Assembly: GCA_015179125.1 (NCBI GenBank)
Contig: WHVA01000230.1
Span: 104,598 to 168,597, forward strand
Reading direction: 5' to 3'
Source: Gautieria morchelliformis
Lineage: Eukaryota > Basidiomycota > Agaricomycetes > Gomphales > Gomphaceae
DNA: 64,000 nucleotides
Shown: in pieces, positions 46,301 to 55,934 of the stretch
Numbering within the stretch: the stretch's first letter is position 1
Layout of the letters: each line of letters begins with the position of its first letter
The notes under the pieces: generated by a model
What the model was told of the DNA's origin: nothing
The model's input: the letters and a program-made list of their open reading frames with translations, nothing else
The model's database searches: none
Position numbers and translations under genes: made by a program

Positions 46301-46419
46301 CGCCGGGCTAGTGCCGCCTGATGGGCGTTCTTGCATGGTGTGCGATGGGCAAGGTGCAGGCGAACACCTTGCCGGGTAGGGAGAACCTTGAAGCAGTATG
46401 GGCAGCATATTAGAGGCAT
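43362..46419 (-). CDS. Plavaka-family transposase
   Basis: It would excise and insert the element as a nuclear DDE-type transposase. Exons: 46419-45868 (C2H2-like CCPYC...H...H, then WELAQTLMTSGMS), 45813-45493 (FYRDPVECVCELMGNP, YNEMWMANWWWDLQ), 45436-43735 and 43684-43362. The third exon carries the family core: [80 protein letters not shown], and FNTELPERLHIDFSK. The last exon ends YQFFND*. Introns are 54, 56 and 50 nt; the second uses a GC donor. No stop or frameshift was seen, so this may be functional. An in-frame ATG at 46518 is an alternative start. Confidence 0.9.
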
Positions 46420-46518
46420 GCGAGCGTGTTGTTGCACATGCGCAAGACAGCGTTTCCTTGCCCACAGGGCTTGTTTGGTCATGCAGCCCGAGGGACTCGG
46501 GCACGTGACCCATATCAA

Positions 46519-46616
46519 CGTTGTTGATGTTTACCAACACCACCATATCTTAAGAAGGAATTGCATAGGGTTCTTGATATGCGATTCCTTCTTTCCCCAC
46601 GCTCATCAACCCAACC
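46519..46616. promoter_or_regulatory. shared divergent promoter region
   Basis: About 100-200 bp separate the start of the transposase (minus) from the start of the companion gene (plus), so regulation is probably shared. No clear TATA box is visible. Confidence 0.35.
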
Positions 46617-48944
46617 ATGCCTCGCCAATCAATCCACACACAACCACGTAATGTAAGCCATTATTCACCTCTTCTACGTCCCCTCATGTCTCATTTATGT
46701 CAACGTCCCTCATGTCTCATTTATGTCAACGTCCCTCATGTCTCATTTATGTCAACGTCCCTCATGTCTCATTTATGTCATGCACCTCGTGCACCAGTTC
46801 GCACAGCCGCTCAACAGGGACACGAGCATCCAGTCCAACATGGGAGTTTCTCTGTCCCACCCGCTAGCTCGGCCCATCACTGGCGACCTTCAAGGGCCTC
46901 CCGAGTCAAGAGGCAAACGCGCCGACCGCCATATCTCCCAGAAAGGGCAAGACATGCGTAAGTAACGACCCCTGTCACGTGTTCCTTTACCGTCCGCTCA
47001 CACATCCGTCAGGGGAGCAATTAGAAGCATCCAGGCTCCGCCGAGAGAAGCTTGCCAATGCTCGGCAGCGCAAGGAGCACCAGCAAGACGTCACGAAGGA
47101 GCCCCGAGCCTCCCAATCATCACGACCTTCCAAGAGGAAGGTCATGATAGAGGACTCAGACCCTGACACAGATTCAGAGTCCCATGCACGCAAAAGGCGA
47201 CCCCTTCCGTGTGTCCATGACGATGACGAGGAACGCGCCATGAATGTCGATATTGATGACAATGGCATCGATCAACCTCATGCGTTCAATGATGAGCTCA
47301 GTGTCCAGGCCGGCAACGCCTCGGAAACCTCTGATATTCATTCTGAGGGTGCACCTGAGTCCTCAACGGAATCGGAGGAGGACGAGCTTGAACTCGTCCC
47401 TCCTACTGGTAATTCTCCTATCCTCATGTTATGTACTGCCTAATTCCTGCACTCCCAGTATCTACCAAAGCCCCATCAGGACGACACCATGTTCAGTTCT
47501 CTTCGGTCACCGTGACCCTGCCAACAAAAGCGAAGGTACCTACGGGGAACCCCACCCCCAAGCGCACGATGGCCCCGGTGCCACCACTTCGCTCGATCAT
47601 GAACACGCGATCGCCAGGCCTGCATGATCACCAATCGCTGGAACTGAGCTCCTCAACTGGTATGCCCAGTTCCCCCTCTGTTCACGCAGCCCACCGTCAG
47701 CCCATTTACTCATTGTTCACGTTCATCTCACACTGCTCAGGGCTATCCACAGGGACCCGTGGGGTCACGATGGGCGAAAGGCCCGCAAGTGTTAGGCATG
47801 CACCAGGTTCACACATGGTGCACACACAACAGCACACACCACCGTCCGAGCCAGAAGCCCCCCCTAACCGGTTGCCTCCGGTCGTCCGCCGAACCAGCAC
47901 CCCCATTCCAGGACGCCGTTCTAAGGTGAAACTCACGGATTTCGATGCTGAGTACCATGCAACGATCAACCTCGCATGCCGGTTCTACCGGGTCATTCTG
48001 TGCACAGAGGACCCTTTCCCACTTGATCATGACCAAGACGGGTACCTTCGCGAGGCCTGGTCCCTCGCGTGCAAGGAGCACCAGGTAGAACTTGGAGTAG
48101 ACAGTGCAGCGTTTAACCTTGTGAGTACACATTTGACCACGCTATCACTCCCGGTTACCCTTGTGCCCGTAGATCAGGCAACGTGGCAGTCAGGTCCGCG
48201 GTGAGGTCAAGCGCAACGCACGACCTGTCGCCACCTTGCACTACGGCTTCAGCTCTAGCCCGGATAGTGCACACCGGAGCCAGATGGCCACCCTAGCCCA
48301 GACACTCACCAACAAGCATACCCTGGTATACCGGGTATGTTTATATGTTAGTCCAGTATCCTCACTAACCTATTATCAGGATCATGAGGCCCGCAAAGGC
48401 CTTTTTGAGACCCCCTGCCTCATCCACATTCTGCAAACCCAATGGTTTGCCGACCCTCATGATGAAGGTGTGGCTTTCCATCTCTACTTCAACCCCATTC
48501 CTCTGCCAACCATGGCCCTCGTGTTCATGGCCGTGAGTCCATTCCTATACCTGAATACGAACGGCCATGCTGACTCAGTGTACAGATTGAAAACTGCATC
48601 GACGAGTGGAAGGACGGCCAGTTGAAGCCCGTGGACTTCACTGAAAAATCACACCGCGAAAAGTACCTGGCCCATCTCACGAACCTCAAGGGATGGAGGG
48701 GACACGTGCAAGGCAAGCATCTGCTGGCGCACATGCAGCAACGCTTACATGACGAGGCACGGTGAGTATTCTCTCCAGATAACATATTGACCCTGTTATT
48801 CAAGTTGTTTCTAGCACCCATTCGGGGGCTGGCGTGCTTCAGGAGGAGGGACAGCTATCTGGGCTTACGAATGATGATTTCGACGAGGCCGCGCGGGAGG
48901 CAGCAGGGGATTCAGAAGAGGAGCGCGAGGCGGCCCATGCGTAA
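46617..48944 (+). CDS. DUF6532-type companion gene of the transposon
   Basis: About seven exons. ATG 46617 opens MPRQSIHTQP, with an intron at 46648. Next come a basic and acidic disordered part (EQLEASRLRREKLANARQR, then DSDPDTDSES and an EEDELE cluster) and a Pro/Ser linker. The folded C-terminal half includes LACRFYRVILCTEDPFPLD, REAWSLAC, ETPCLIHILQTQWFAD, YFNPIPLPTMALVFMA, IENCIDEWKDGQ and LKGWRGHVQGKHLLAHMQ, the pattern of DUF6532, a fungal domain of unknown function often found next to such transposases. It ends EEEREAAHA* at 48944. Exon borders in the first half are approximate. Confidence 0.65.
46683..46786 (+). repeat. 26-bp minisatellite (four copies)
   Basis: Units of CTCATGTCTCATTTATGTCA plus AACGTCC begin at 46683, 46709, 46735 and 46761 (the last is incomplete). 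They lie in the first intron of the companion gene. Confidence 0.9.
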
Positions 48945-49939
48945 GTGGCGCATATTGCCCCAGGGGTTAGACTCAGGCGGCAGTCCCCAAAGAGAGAAGC
49001 AGATAGTCTTACATGTACGACTGATCCCCTATAGATTACATGCAAATGATATCCAAATCATATTTTGTGCTGTGTCCGCTATGTCAATTCACTGCGAAGC
49101 AGGGTTTCGAAAACAGCGCAGGCTACCTGACACCCCTCTGTGTATATAGTGCCTGTATCGCTATTGTGCGCTATGAATTCCTCCCCCGATAGCTCTCCAG
49201 CACGTGTAGGGCAGAGTACCTAGCGCTATGGGGGCGCTATGGGGGGATAAGCTCGCCCTATGGTGCGCTATGGGGGGATATGAACAGGTACGGGGAGGCT
49301 ATGCCGCGGTTCATATACCGGGGTAGCCATTCGCTCTATGTGCACTATTTTGCCTATGAAATCCTATCTATACATTGCTTTTTTTCCTGATGTCCGCCTG
49401 CGCTGTACGTTCCAAGCAACCATATGATGACGTCTGAATAAGGGATATTCTCATGTCAATTCCCCCTCGGCCGGCTCATTGTTGGCTCCGGATGCGACAG
49501 CTGAGTGTAACAACCACCAAATTTCTATAAGTAACCACTGAGATTGAACCGACTGGTAGCAGCCATGGCAGTTATCAACCCTCGCATTCTGTTCAACAGC
49601 TATCCTGAGGGCTATCCAGGAGAGACCACCATATATGACATACTCAGAAGATTGATCTCAACGTGACATCTCTCAATGGCAGCGAGCTTAACAAAGTTCT
49701 TGCCCGTGCCGCACACATCATTCGACGCCACGTAATTCAATATTCAAGGTACCTGATTTTTCAGGGAATTTTTATTATTATCTGGCAACTTATTTATGAA
49801 GTAGATGGCCTGCTCGCCGTTGCAGATGGCGAGCACGGGATCGGCGCTCTGGTACGGAATGACGAACTAAACCATATTCGTCATCTCCTAATTTTTAGAA
49901 TATTTGTGATATATTTTTATTATCTGGGTATTTAGTTTT
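48945..49939. other. right cargo of the DNA transposon
   Basis: A cluster of GCGCTATGGGGG-type motifs at 49228-49280 and further CTATG motifs to 49340, then AT-rich DNA. The innermost of the three right-hand palindromes is at 49811-49835. No gene. Confidence 0.45.
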
Positions 49940-50342
49940 GACGGCCTGCTCGCCGTTGCAAACGGCGAGCACGGGATCGGCGCTTAGGACGGAACGACGA
50001 ACTAGCTATATTTGTCATCTCCTGATTTTTAGCATATTTGTGATATATTTTTTATGTCTGGGTAATTATTTATAAAGACAATGTTGTGCTCGTCGTCAGC
50101 GACGACGAGCATATGTGGTTTGAGCCAGAGGCCGTGTGGTGGCGGAGTTTGACGGCGGACGGTGCCGTACAGACACACACAGCAGGGGACCACAGGGCTA
50201 TACAGGTCAAGGGAACTACCTGGACACAGTTTCGCGGAATAAACTACGGAATAGACCTACCACGAGGAATTTGCTAGTTAGACTTAGACCACACATGTGG
50301 GGTGTGCGTCTAACTAGATTACAGTTTGGTGCCGTACAGGTG
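49940..50342 (-). repeat. right terminal inverted repeat (403 bp)
   Basis: Mirror copy of 40737-41139. Palindromes at 49947-49971 and 50087-50111 correspond to those on the left; the third is outside it at 49811-49835. Confidence 0.93.
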
Positions 50343-50350
50343 CTGGGTAC
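50343..50350. repeat. 8-bp target-site duplication, right copy
   Basis: CTGGGTAC, matching 40729-40736. Confidence 0.9.
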
Positions 50351-51066
50351 AGCCCGCTGGCAATGGATTGGCGAGTTGACGGCTAGTGTGGGATCCAGCA
50401 GTATTAGAAGATGAAGGAATAGCAATAGATTGCTGAGCAGAAAGATGCGATGATGGTGCGGATGATACAGATGGTGCAGGCAGAATTGACGCAGATGGAA
50501 CAGATGATGCAGAAGCTGAGGCGATGAAGGCATTGGGTAGACGGCGCTTCTTCAAAGGACACAGTTTCCGATGAGGATTTTCTTCTGCTGCCTGATGGCA
50601 GCACTTGACACATAAAATGTGAGGTTGACAGAACTTGTTACCGCGAGCTATGTGACATGTAGTGCAATTGGAACTTGTTAGCGCAGAGGCAGAAGCATTT
50701 TGAACTGACGGCACAGTGGCCTGAGCTCCAGGAGCTTGAGGTTGCACCAACGGGACTCCAGGAGTAGGTGCCATTCAGTGGTGGACATGGATGGCATTGC
50801 ATTTGTTGCACTAGCATGACATGAACAGTGAGTTATTCTCATAATAAAGACACGTACATTCTGATATACTTTCCCCCTAATCTTGGATGTTGGTGATTCC
50901 AATATACTTGGGATCCCTAACTGACCTCCACATCTGAAAGCCTCCCCAGTTTTTTTGCGTGGACAAAGCTGTCTGACATCAACGCGACGACATGGATTTG
51001 TTGGTGAGAGGTTACGGGTGTCCTCTTCGAGGATCGACGGCCTCACAGTAGGGTCAATATTCATCA
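50343..51066 (-). pseudogene. split gene, N-terminal exons
   Basis: The probable start ATG near 51066 gives MNIDPTVRPSILEED, then CPRKKTGEAFRCGG and GKVYQN up to 50858. A 47-nt intron (50857-50811) follows. The next exon opens CNKCNAIHVHH, meets TGA at 50777-50775, and continues in the same frame as MAPTPGVPL... with a Cys cluster (CTTCHIARGNKFC...CVKCCHQ...CPLKK) and a Ser/Gln-rich linker to NPLPAGCTQ at the transposon border. The TGA may be a disabling mutation, or translation may start at the ATG that follows it. Confidence 0.65.
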
Positions 51067-51424
51067 CACCTATGGCGAGGTGTTGGTAGCTGCCACAAAA
51101 AAAAAAATAATAATATAGCCTAAAACGCAAGTAGTCACTGTGACACATTGTTTTGGCATAACGGACCATGCGCTAGTGTCATCGTGAATCCCCCAACAGG
51201 GTCAGCAAGCATAATCTCCATTGAATCCATTCTGGTGGCATTATGCTTCCTACTCGCCGGAACTGCTCGAAAGTCAGCGCTCGGGGGTTAAGTCCAAGCT
51301 GGAAAAGGTCAAACTGGAAAAAGTAAAACAAGCTTGAGGGACCGTTGCATGAGGGTGAAATGTATGTTTGTACTTATCTATCGCATACGACGTGCTGACT
51401 ATGTATATCAACTTTAAGGCCTAC

Positions 51425-51900
51425 GCCAGACGATTTGGAGAAACTACCCCAGCACGTTAACTTGAACGCCAATATCACTGCCCGGCATGTCCCATTCCAT
51501 ACTTCATAACGTGATGCGCAACAACTAGTCAGTTTTAGGATCCAAAACCCTCTCGCTGGCATTCCTTGCAAGAAACTACTCGCAAATGTTGACGAGTTTG
51601 CTCGCGAAAGGGGTATGGAGGACATCCTACCTATTCTTTGGAAAGGCGCGCTTGTAGCTCAAAACCCCCCTGATTTCGAGTCCATCGTCGAACTGGAACC
51701 CGCCGAACGTGAAGCTTTGCAGAACGAGGTTTTGCACAAATGGCGTCAGCCCCGCGCATTGTACCTGGCGGTAGTCCTCTGCTAGCTGCTGTTCAGTATG
51801 TAGTGGATATTGTGTCACTTTATCTTCTCATCTTCCCTTTCAAGGGGGTGGGATCGAGACAGGACTGTACACGTATTTGATGATCAGAAGAGGTAAAAAC
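51425..51900 (+). pseudogene. MFS sugar-transporter N-terminal fragment
   Basis: Plus-strand sequence reads DDLEKLPQHVNLNANI, then NPLAGIPCKKLLANVDEFA, MEDILPILWKGALVAQNPPD, FESIVELEPAERE and KWRQPRALYLAVVLC. After a 47-nt intron it reaches QGWDRDRT. This is the cytosolic N-terminus and first helix of basidiomycete major-facilitator sugar transporters, where QGWDQTG normally opens the first loop. There is a TAG just after VVLC, an indel near 51500, and nothing of the remaining eleven helices. It is a truncated relic on the strand opposite its neighbours. Confidence 0.65.
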
Positions 51901-51921
51901 ATATGTTATTCCAGTTCAACA

Positions 51922-54240
51922 CTAGTTGGCTCCCAACAATTCCTCACGTGGAATGAAGTAAGGCGCCTGTCCCTTCTCCTCCAGTTCTGAGTGGTCTGAG
52001 CATATGGAGATGTTCCTGCCTCTGATCATCTCATCAAGAAAGAAGTTATATCAATCTACCCTCATTCCCTGACAATCCGCAAGAACCCCCTGAACCACAC
52101 ATTGGTCTGTTCTGCTGCCGATGAATTGAACACCCAGGAGCCATCAGAATTCATCAGGTCAGTGAAGAGAGCAGGGTGGCAGTTCTGCATGCACCATTTG
52201 TCCCCTTTCTTGTGCTTACACTTGTAATGAAAAACATCGACAGGCAGCGCAGACTTGCTGAAGTAAGTGTCCTTTTCAGCGGCAAGCATGGCACTGATAC
52301 GGCAGTTAAAATCCATCCACAAGACCTCTGGTAAGGATTTCTTTGTTGGAAGTAGACCGCACCAAAAGTTCTATGTGACAAAACATTAATGACTTACATA
52401 CCGATTGATTACCACTCACTCGCACCCCATTTGGTCCTTCTGAGCCATAAAATGTGGCACGTCCCAGAATGACACCGCATGATGCCACGCAAAGTTCTTC
52501 ATTGTGTGTACGCTTGCATCCAAAACGTGCACGTACCCTGGAATCTGCTTGTTTGACATCTACATCTGCTGGGGGCACCTCTTGGGAAAAACTAGAAGCC
52601 GGCATGATGCCAACTTCACCCAAGTCAGTTACCACAACCTCTTCATCCTGTAGCCCAGCCCCTTCACTTCCTGCATAGTCAATGCCTATATCACTTGCAA
52701 GCAACGTGTCTGGATGAAAGTCTTCCGGAAGCGAATTAGTAGGCTGCAATGTTTTGGTACGCTCGAGTTGGGACTTCAGCTGAAACATTGCTTTACCCAT
52801 GAGGTTGTGGTAGTCTTCACATGCGTGATGCTCAGCCGTTGTGCAGGTCTTGAATCCAGGTGTAACAGGGTCAGTGCAATTAAGCACAGCACACTGGTTA
52901 GCTTGGTATTCATGTGCTTCACAATAGATTGAGCGACCGTTAGGTAGTGGGTTTTTGCATTCAATATCACCGGCACAGCAGGGATGTCCGAGAGTGACAC
53001 CATCAGTGACCACCGATCGTATCCCATCTACGATGACAATTTAACAGGCGTTGAGAATAGAAAAGCACAGCTCACAGCTGATCCCATTGGCATCTTTAGA
53101 GACATGTGTGCACTTCTCACATGCATGATTCCAATGCTCCTACCCAACTCCCATCATACGATCATTGCATGCTTCAAGAGCGGGACGAAGGCGATCTGCT
53201 TGACTTGAGCACTGGTGAGGGATTTGTAATACATCCGAGCGTGCAGTAAGGTCAAGGAGGAGGGAATGGATATAAAATGTGTTCCAGACATCTTCAGAGT
53301 AGCATGTTAGCTTGACCTTCCAATATCGTGGCAAGAGATTCTTGATGGTTGGAGACAGAAACGCTTGATTAAATATTCTGGCGCAATTCGTAGCTGAAGT
53401 CCTAACGGAAGTTGATGATTATTGAGCATTCACATTACCTTAGGACTTACCAAGCTGAATTCATCATGGTAGCAAAGATTTCACAAACAGAAGATTGAAA
53501 GAAGAATTTTTGGGACACCTGGATAACGTCAGGGACACCCGAGGAGTAAGAGTGTAATGATGCTTGTGCATGAACACGGTAGTTGTGGTGATATATTGTA
53601 TGACAAACTCACAATAACCTTCAGTATTATTGTATACTAAAAATGTGTAACTCACTTCAGCAGTAGAATGAAGTTGTATAGCATGGCATCAGTCCATATT
53701 CTTTTGTCAGTAACGTTGCAGCATATGTACTGGGTTCTATAAGTTCACGAGCATGAGCCCACTGGGGTGTACTTCCATAATGCTGACATTCTGGATCAAT
53801 GCAGACACGATGCGGTGGAAAGAATTCATAATAGGCTGCAAGCGATATGTTAAATACAGGCAGCGAACCACTCGGTCAGATTTACCTATGCTATGAGCCG
53901 GACCATGCTTTAGAAACAAAGGTAGAAGTGAATTTGATCGCTGGAATTGAGGCTCTCTAGAATCGGTGGCCTTGGTCCAAGCCATATGCTTCCAAGTAAG
54001 CCAGATATATTTTACCGTTTCGGTGTCCAGCCCCAGCACATCACATATAAAATTGTGCACAGAAATTGGCAGTGCATCTGGGGGACCAATGTAATCGTAA
54101 GGCTGGTTCCATTTTATTCGCTCGCGAAGGTGTTGGATAGGTCGACGAATGTAATAAGCTGTTCAAAGCTGACAGCTTGAAGGAGACCGAGGTTGACACT
54201 AAGCAGTGAAAAAAGTGTCGACATATCGCTAGAGTAGATA
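51922..54240 (-). pseudogene. KDZ-associated CxC5/CxC6 cysteine-cluster gene
   Basis: A multi-exon minus-strand gene related to proteins annotated as cysteine clusters associated with KDZ transposases. In order: YDYIGPPDALPISVHNFI, LLPLFLKHGPAH, FHRIVSALIQN-type Cys/His segment, LPRYWKVKLTCYSEDVWNTFYIHSLL, HACEKC, VVTDGVTLGHPCC, NCTDPVTPGFKTC, FWCGLLPTKKSLPEV, VFHYKCKHKKGDKWC, FNSSAAEQTNVWF and NFFLDEMI near the end. TAG 53142-53140 replaces the expected Gln in GVG*EHWNHAC, and the exon near 53640 is broken. The 5' end is cut by the copia LTR at 54251. The catalytic KDZ transposase itself is not in the window. Confidence 0.7.
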
Positions 54241-54250
54241 TATACAAACA

Positions 54251-54472
54251 GTGTTAGTAATCGGGACGATGACACGGCCGAGGCAGAGCCGGCACGCATT
54301 TAGCCGGAGGTTCGAGATCGCTCTCGACCCCGGGTTGCTGGTGCACAGGCATCGCATCGGCACAGCAGCTCGAAGAGATTGGTAATATAGGAACATCATA
54401 ATTAGTATATAAGGACAGATGATCTCGTACAGATCATAGAATATCAGATCATTATATCTCCTTCGTCCCACA
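54251..54472 (+). repeat. 5' LTR of truncated copia
   Basis: 222 bp, beginning TGTTAGTAATCGGG and ending CGTCCCACA, with a TATA-like ATATAAGGAC near 54410. Confidence 0.75.
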
Positions 54473-54551
54473 GGTTATGGGCCCCGCGCATAACTAAACT
54501 ACTACAAATCTAACTACGCTCCATACTCCAATAACTCAATACCGATCAACG

Positions 54552-55898
54552 ATGTCGAGTAGCAATAACACGTACAAGATCGATCCCTTGAACGGGGATA
54601 ATTACGCGGCGTGGCGCCGGCGGCTCGAGTGGATACTCGATGACTCAGATCTGTGGAACGTGGCTATCGGCAGGGAGACGGAACCGAGACCGGCAGATGC
54701 CGACAACGTCACTGCGACCGAACAGCAGGAGATCGACGATTGGAGAAGGAAGGACAAGAAGGCTAGAAAAGAGATTTGCCTCAGAGTTGCCGATGAACAA
54801 CTAGTTTACATCAATCAGACGATGTCTGCGTTTGCTGTATGGACTAGTCTACAAGAAATATTCGAATCTAAGGGAGCAGTGGGGATTGTAAATCTCCGAA
54901 GAGATTTCTTCCGGACGCTTGCCGAGGACGGCGCAAACATGGAGGAGCACGTACGCAAGCTCCGCGGCATCCAACAGGAATTGAATGCGCGGGGGCATTA
55001 CATCAGTGACACCGAGTTCTCGAACACGTTGCTGACGTCATTACCAGATTCTTGGTCGGCGTTTATTACGGCAGTAAACGCCAGTGGAGCCGGGACAACA
55101 GCTGATATATTAATAGCTCGGGTCCTCGATGAGGATCGAGCACGGAAAGCTGGATTGGCACGGCAGACGGCGCTTAAGGCGCAACAACGTCACAGGACCA
55201 GGAAAGATGACTCAGGAGCAACAAAGGGAAAGTGCCGAAATTGCGGCAAGAAGGGTCATTACGTGAAGGACTGTTGGGCGAAAGGTGGCGGCAAGGAGGG
55301 CCAAGCACCGAAATGGTTCAAATCAGGGAACAAAGAAACAGTCAAACAAGCAGAAGAAAAGGACTTCGCATTTGTATCTAAGGAGGTAGCATACAGTGCT
55401 ATATCCGCATCCGACTGGTTAGCCGATTCAGCGGCAACAACACACATAGCTAGAAGCCGAAATGATTTCGCTAGCTATGCCGAGGAACCATCAGAAATCG
55501 AAGGAATTTCACCCGGTGCGGTACTACATACACAAGGCCGAGGCACTATATACATGGAATTCAAGATCGGTGCCAAGACGAACACGATCGAACTACGTGA
55601 CGTCAAGCATGCACCGGATGCGCCGAACAACCTTATCAGCGTAGGGCGTTTAACTGATAAGGGCAACACGGCCACATTTTCAGGCACCGGCGTCGAATTC
55701 AAATCACGCGCCGGAGTTACCTTCGCACAGGGACAGAAGCGTGGGCGGCTATTCTGTATGAAGGCACGGGTCACTCGATCAGTCGAGGCACGGGACTTTG
55801 CCGCAGCGGCAAAAGGACGGTCATGGGACAAATGGCACAGGATACTAGGGCACGTCAATATAAACTCCATAAGAACACTAGTGGACCAAGGTGTGGTC
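54552..55898 (+). CDS. copia gag-protease, C-terminally truncated
   Basis: Starts MSSSNNTYKIDPLNGDNYAAWR, a gag N-terminus of the UBN2/DUF4219 type. It has a zinc knuckle CRNCGKKGHYVKDC at about 55233-55274, a protease site WLADSAATTHIA, and the pre-integrase motif WHRILGHVNINSI, then ends at the deletion junction. The frame is intact to that point and happens to run on through 55935-56183, so a fused ORF of 543 codons exists. The tail after about residue 449 is not copia. Confidence 0.85.
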
Positions 55899-55934
55899 CC
55901 AGTGCTTTTTAGCCTTGTAGGGGCCAGACATACT

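Larger units (their letters stand above)
40737..50342. mobile_element. 9.6-kb DNA transposon carrying a Plavaka transposase
   Basis: It is bounded by 403-bp, nearly identical terminal inverted repeats beginning CACCTGTACGGCACC and by the 8-bp duplication CTGGGTAC. Inside are two divergent genes: a Plavaka-family transposase (minus) and a DUF6532-type companion (plus). About 2.2 kb of left cargo and 0.9 kb of right cargo have no recognised gene. Its insertion splits an exon of the RTC4-like gene. I cannot exclude that the Plavaka genes form a smaller element nested between the long inverted repeats. Confidence 0.85.
20817..51066 (-). pseudogene. RTC4-like domain gene split by three transposons
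   Basis: One minus-strand gene covers about 30 kb only because three elements landed in it. Exon blocks from the 5' end: about 51066-50858, 50810-50343 joined across a DNA transposon to 40728-40618, 40553-40535 joined across a Helitron array to 28055-27023 (with at least one further break inside), then 21712-21292 and 21231-20817. The order is a Cys cluster, a Gln-rich helical segment, a conserved middle and a C-terminal RTC4-like domain, an arrangement I associate with agaricomycete proteins of unknown role. Removing each insert restores frame or a 48-nt intron. A TGA at 50777-50775 and a frame break near 27200 suggest it is inactive. Family assignment rests on motif recall, not a search. 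Confidence 0.7.
54251..55898 (+). mobile_element. truncated copia retrotransposon (5' LTR to integrase start)
   Basis: A 222-bp LTR (TGTTAG...CCCACA) is followed by the primer site GGTTATGGGCCCC, gag and protease, and stops abruptly near 55898 inside the pre-integrase domain. Integrase core, reverse transcriptase, RNase H and 3' LTR are missing. It belongs to a different copia family from the element at 21756-27012, with different LTR and gag. Confidence 0.85.

Noticed and set aside
54251-54340. tRNA-like sequence (GAGGTTCGAGATCGC)
   Set aside because: The stretch lies in the copia LTR and does not fold into acceptor, D and anticodon arms with the right spacing.
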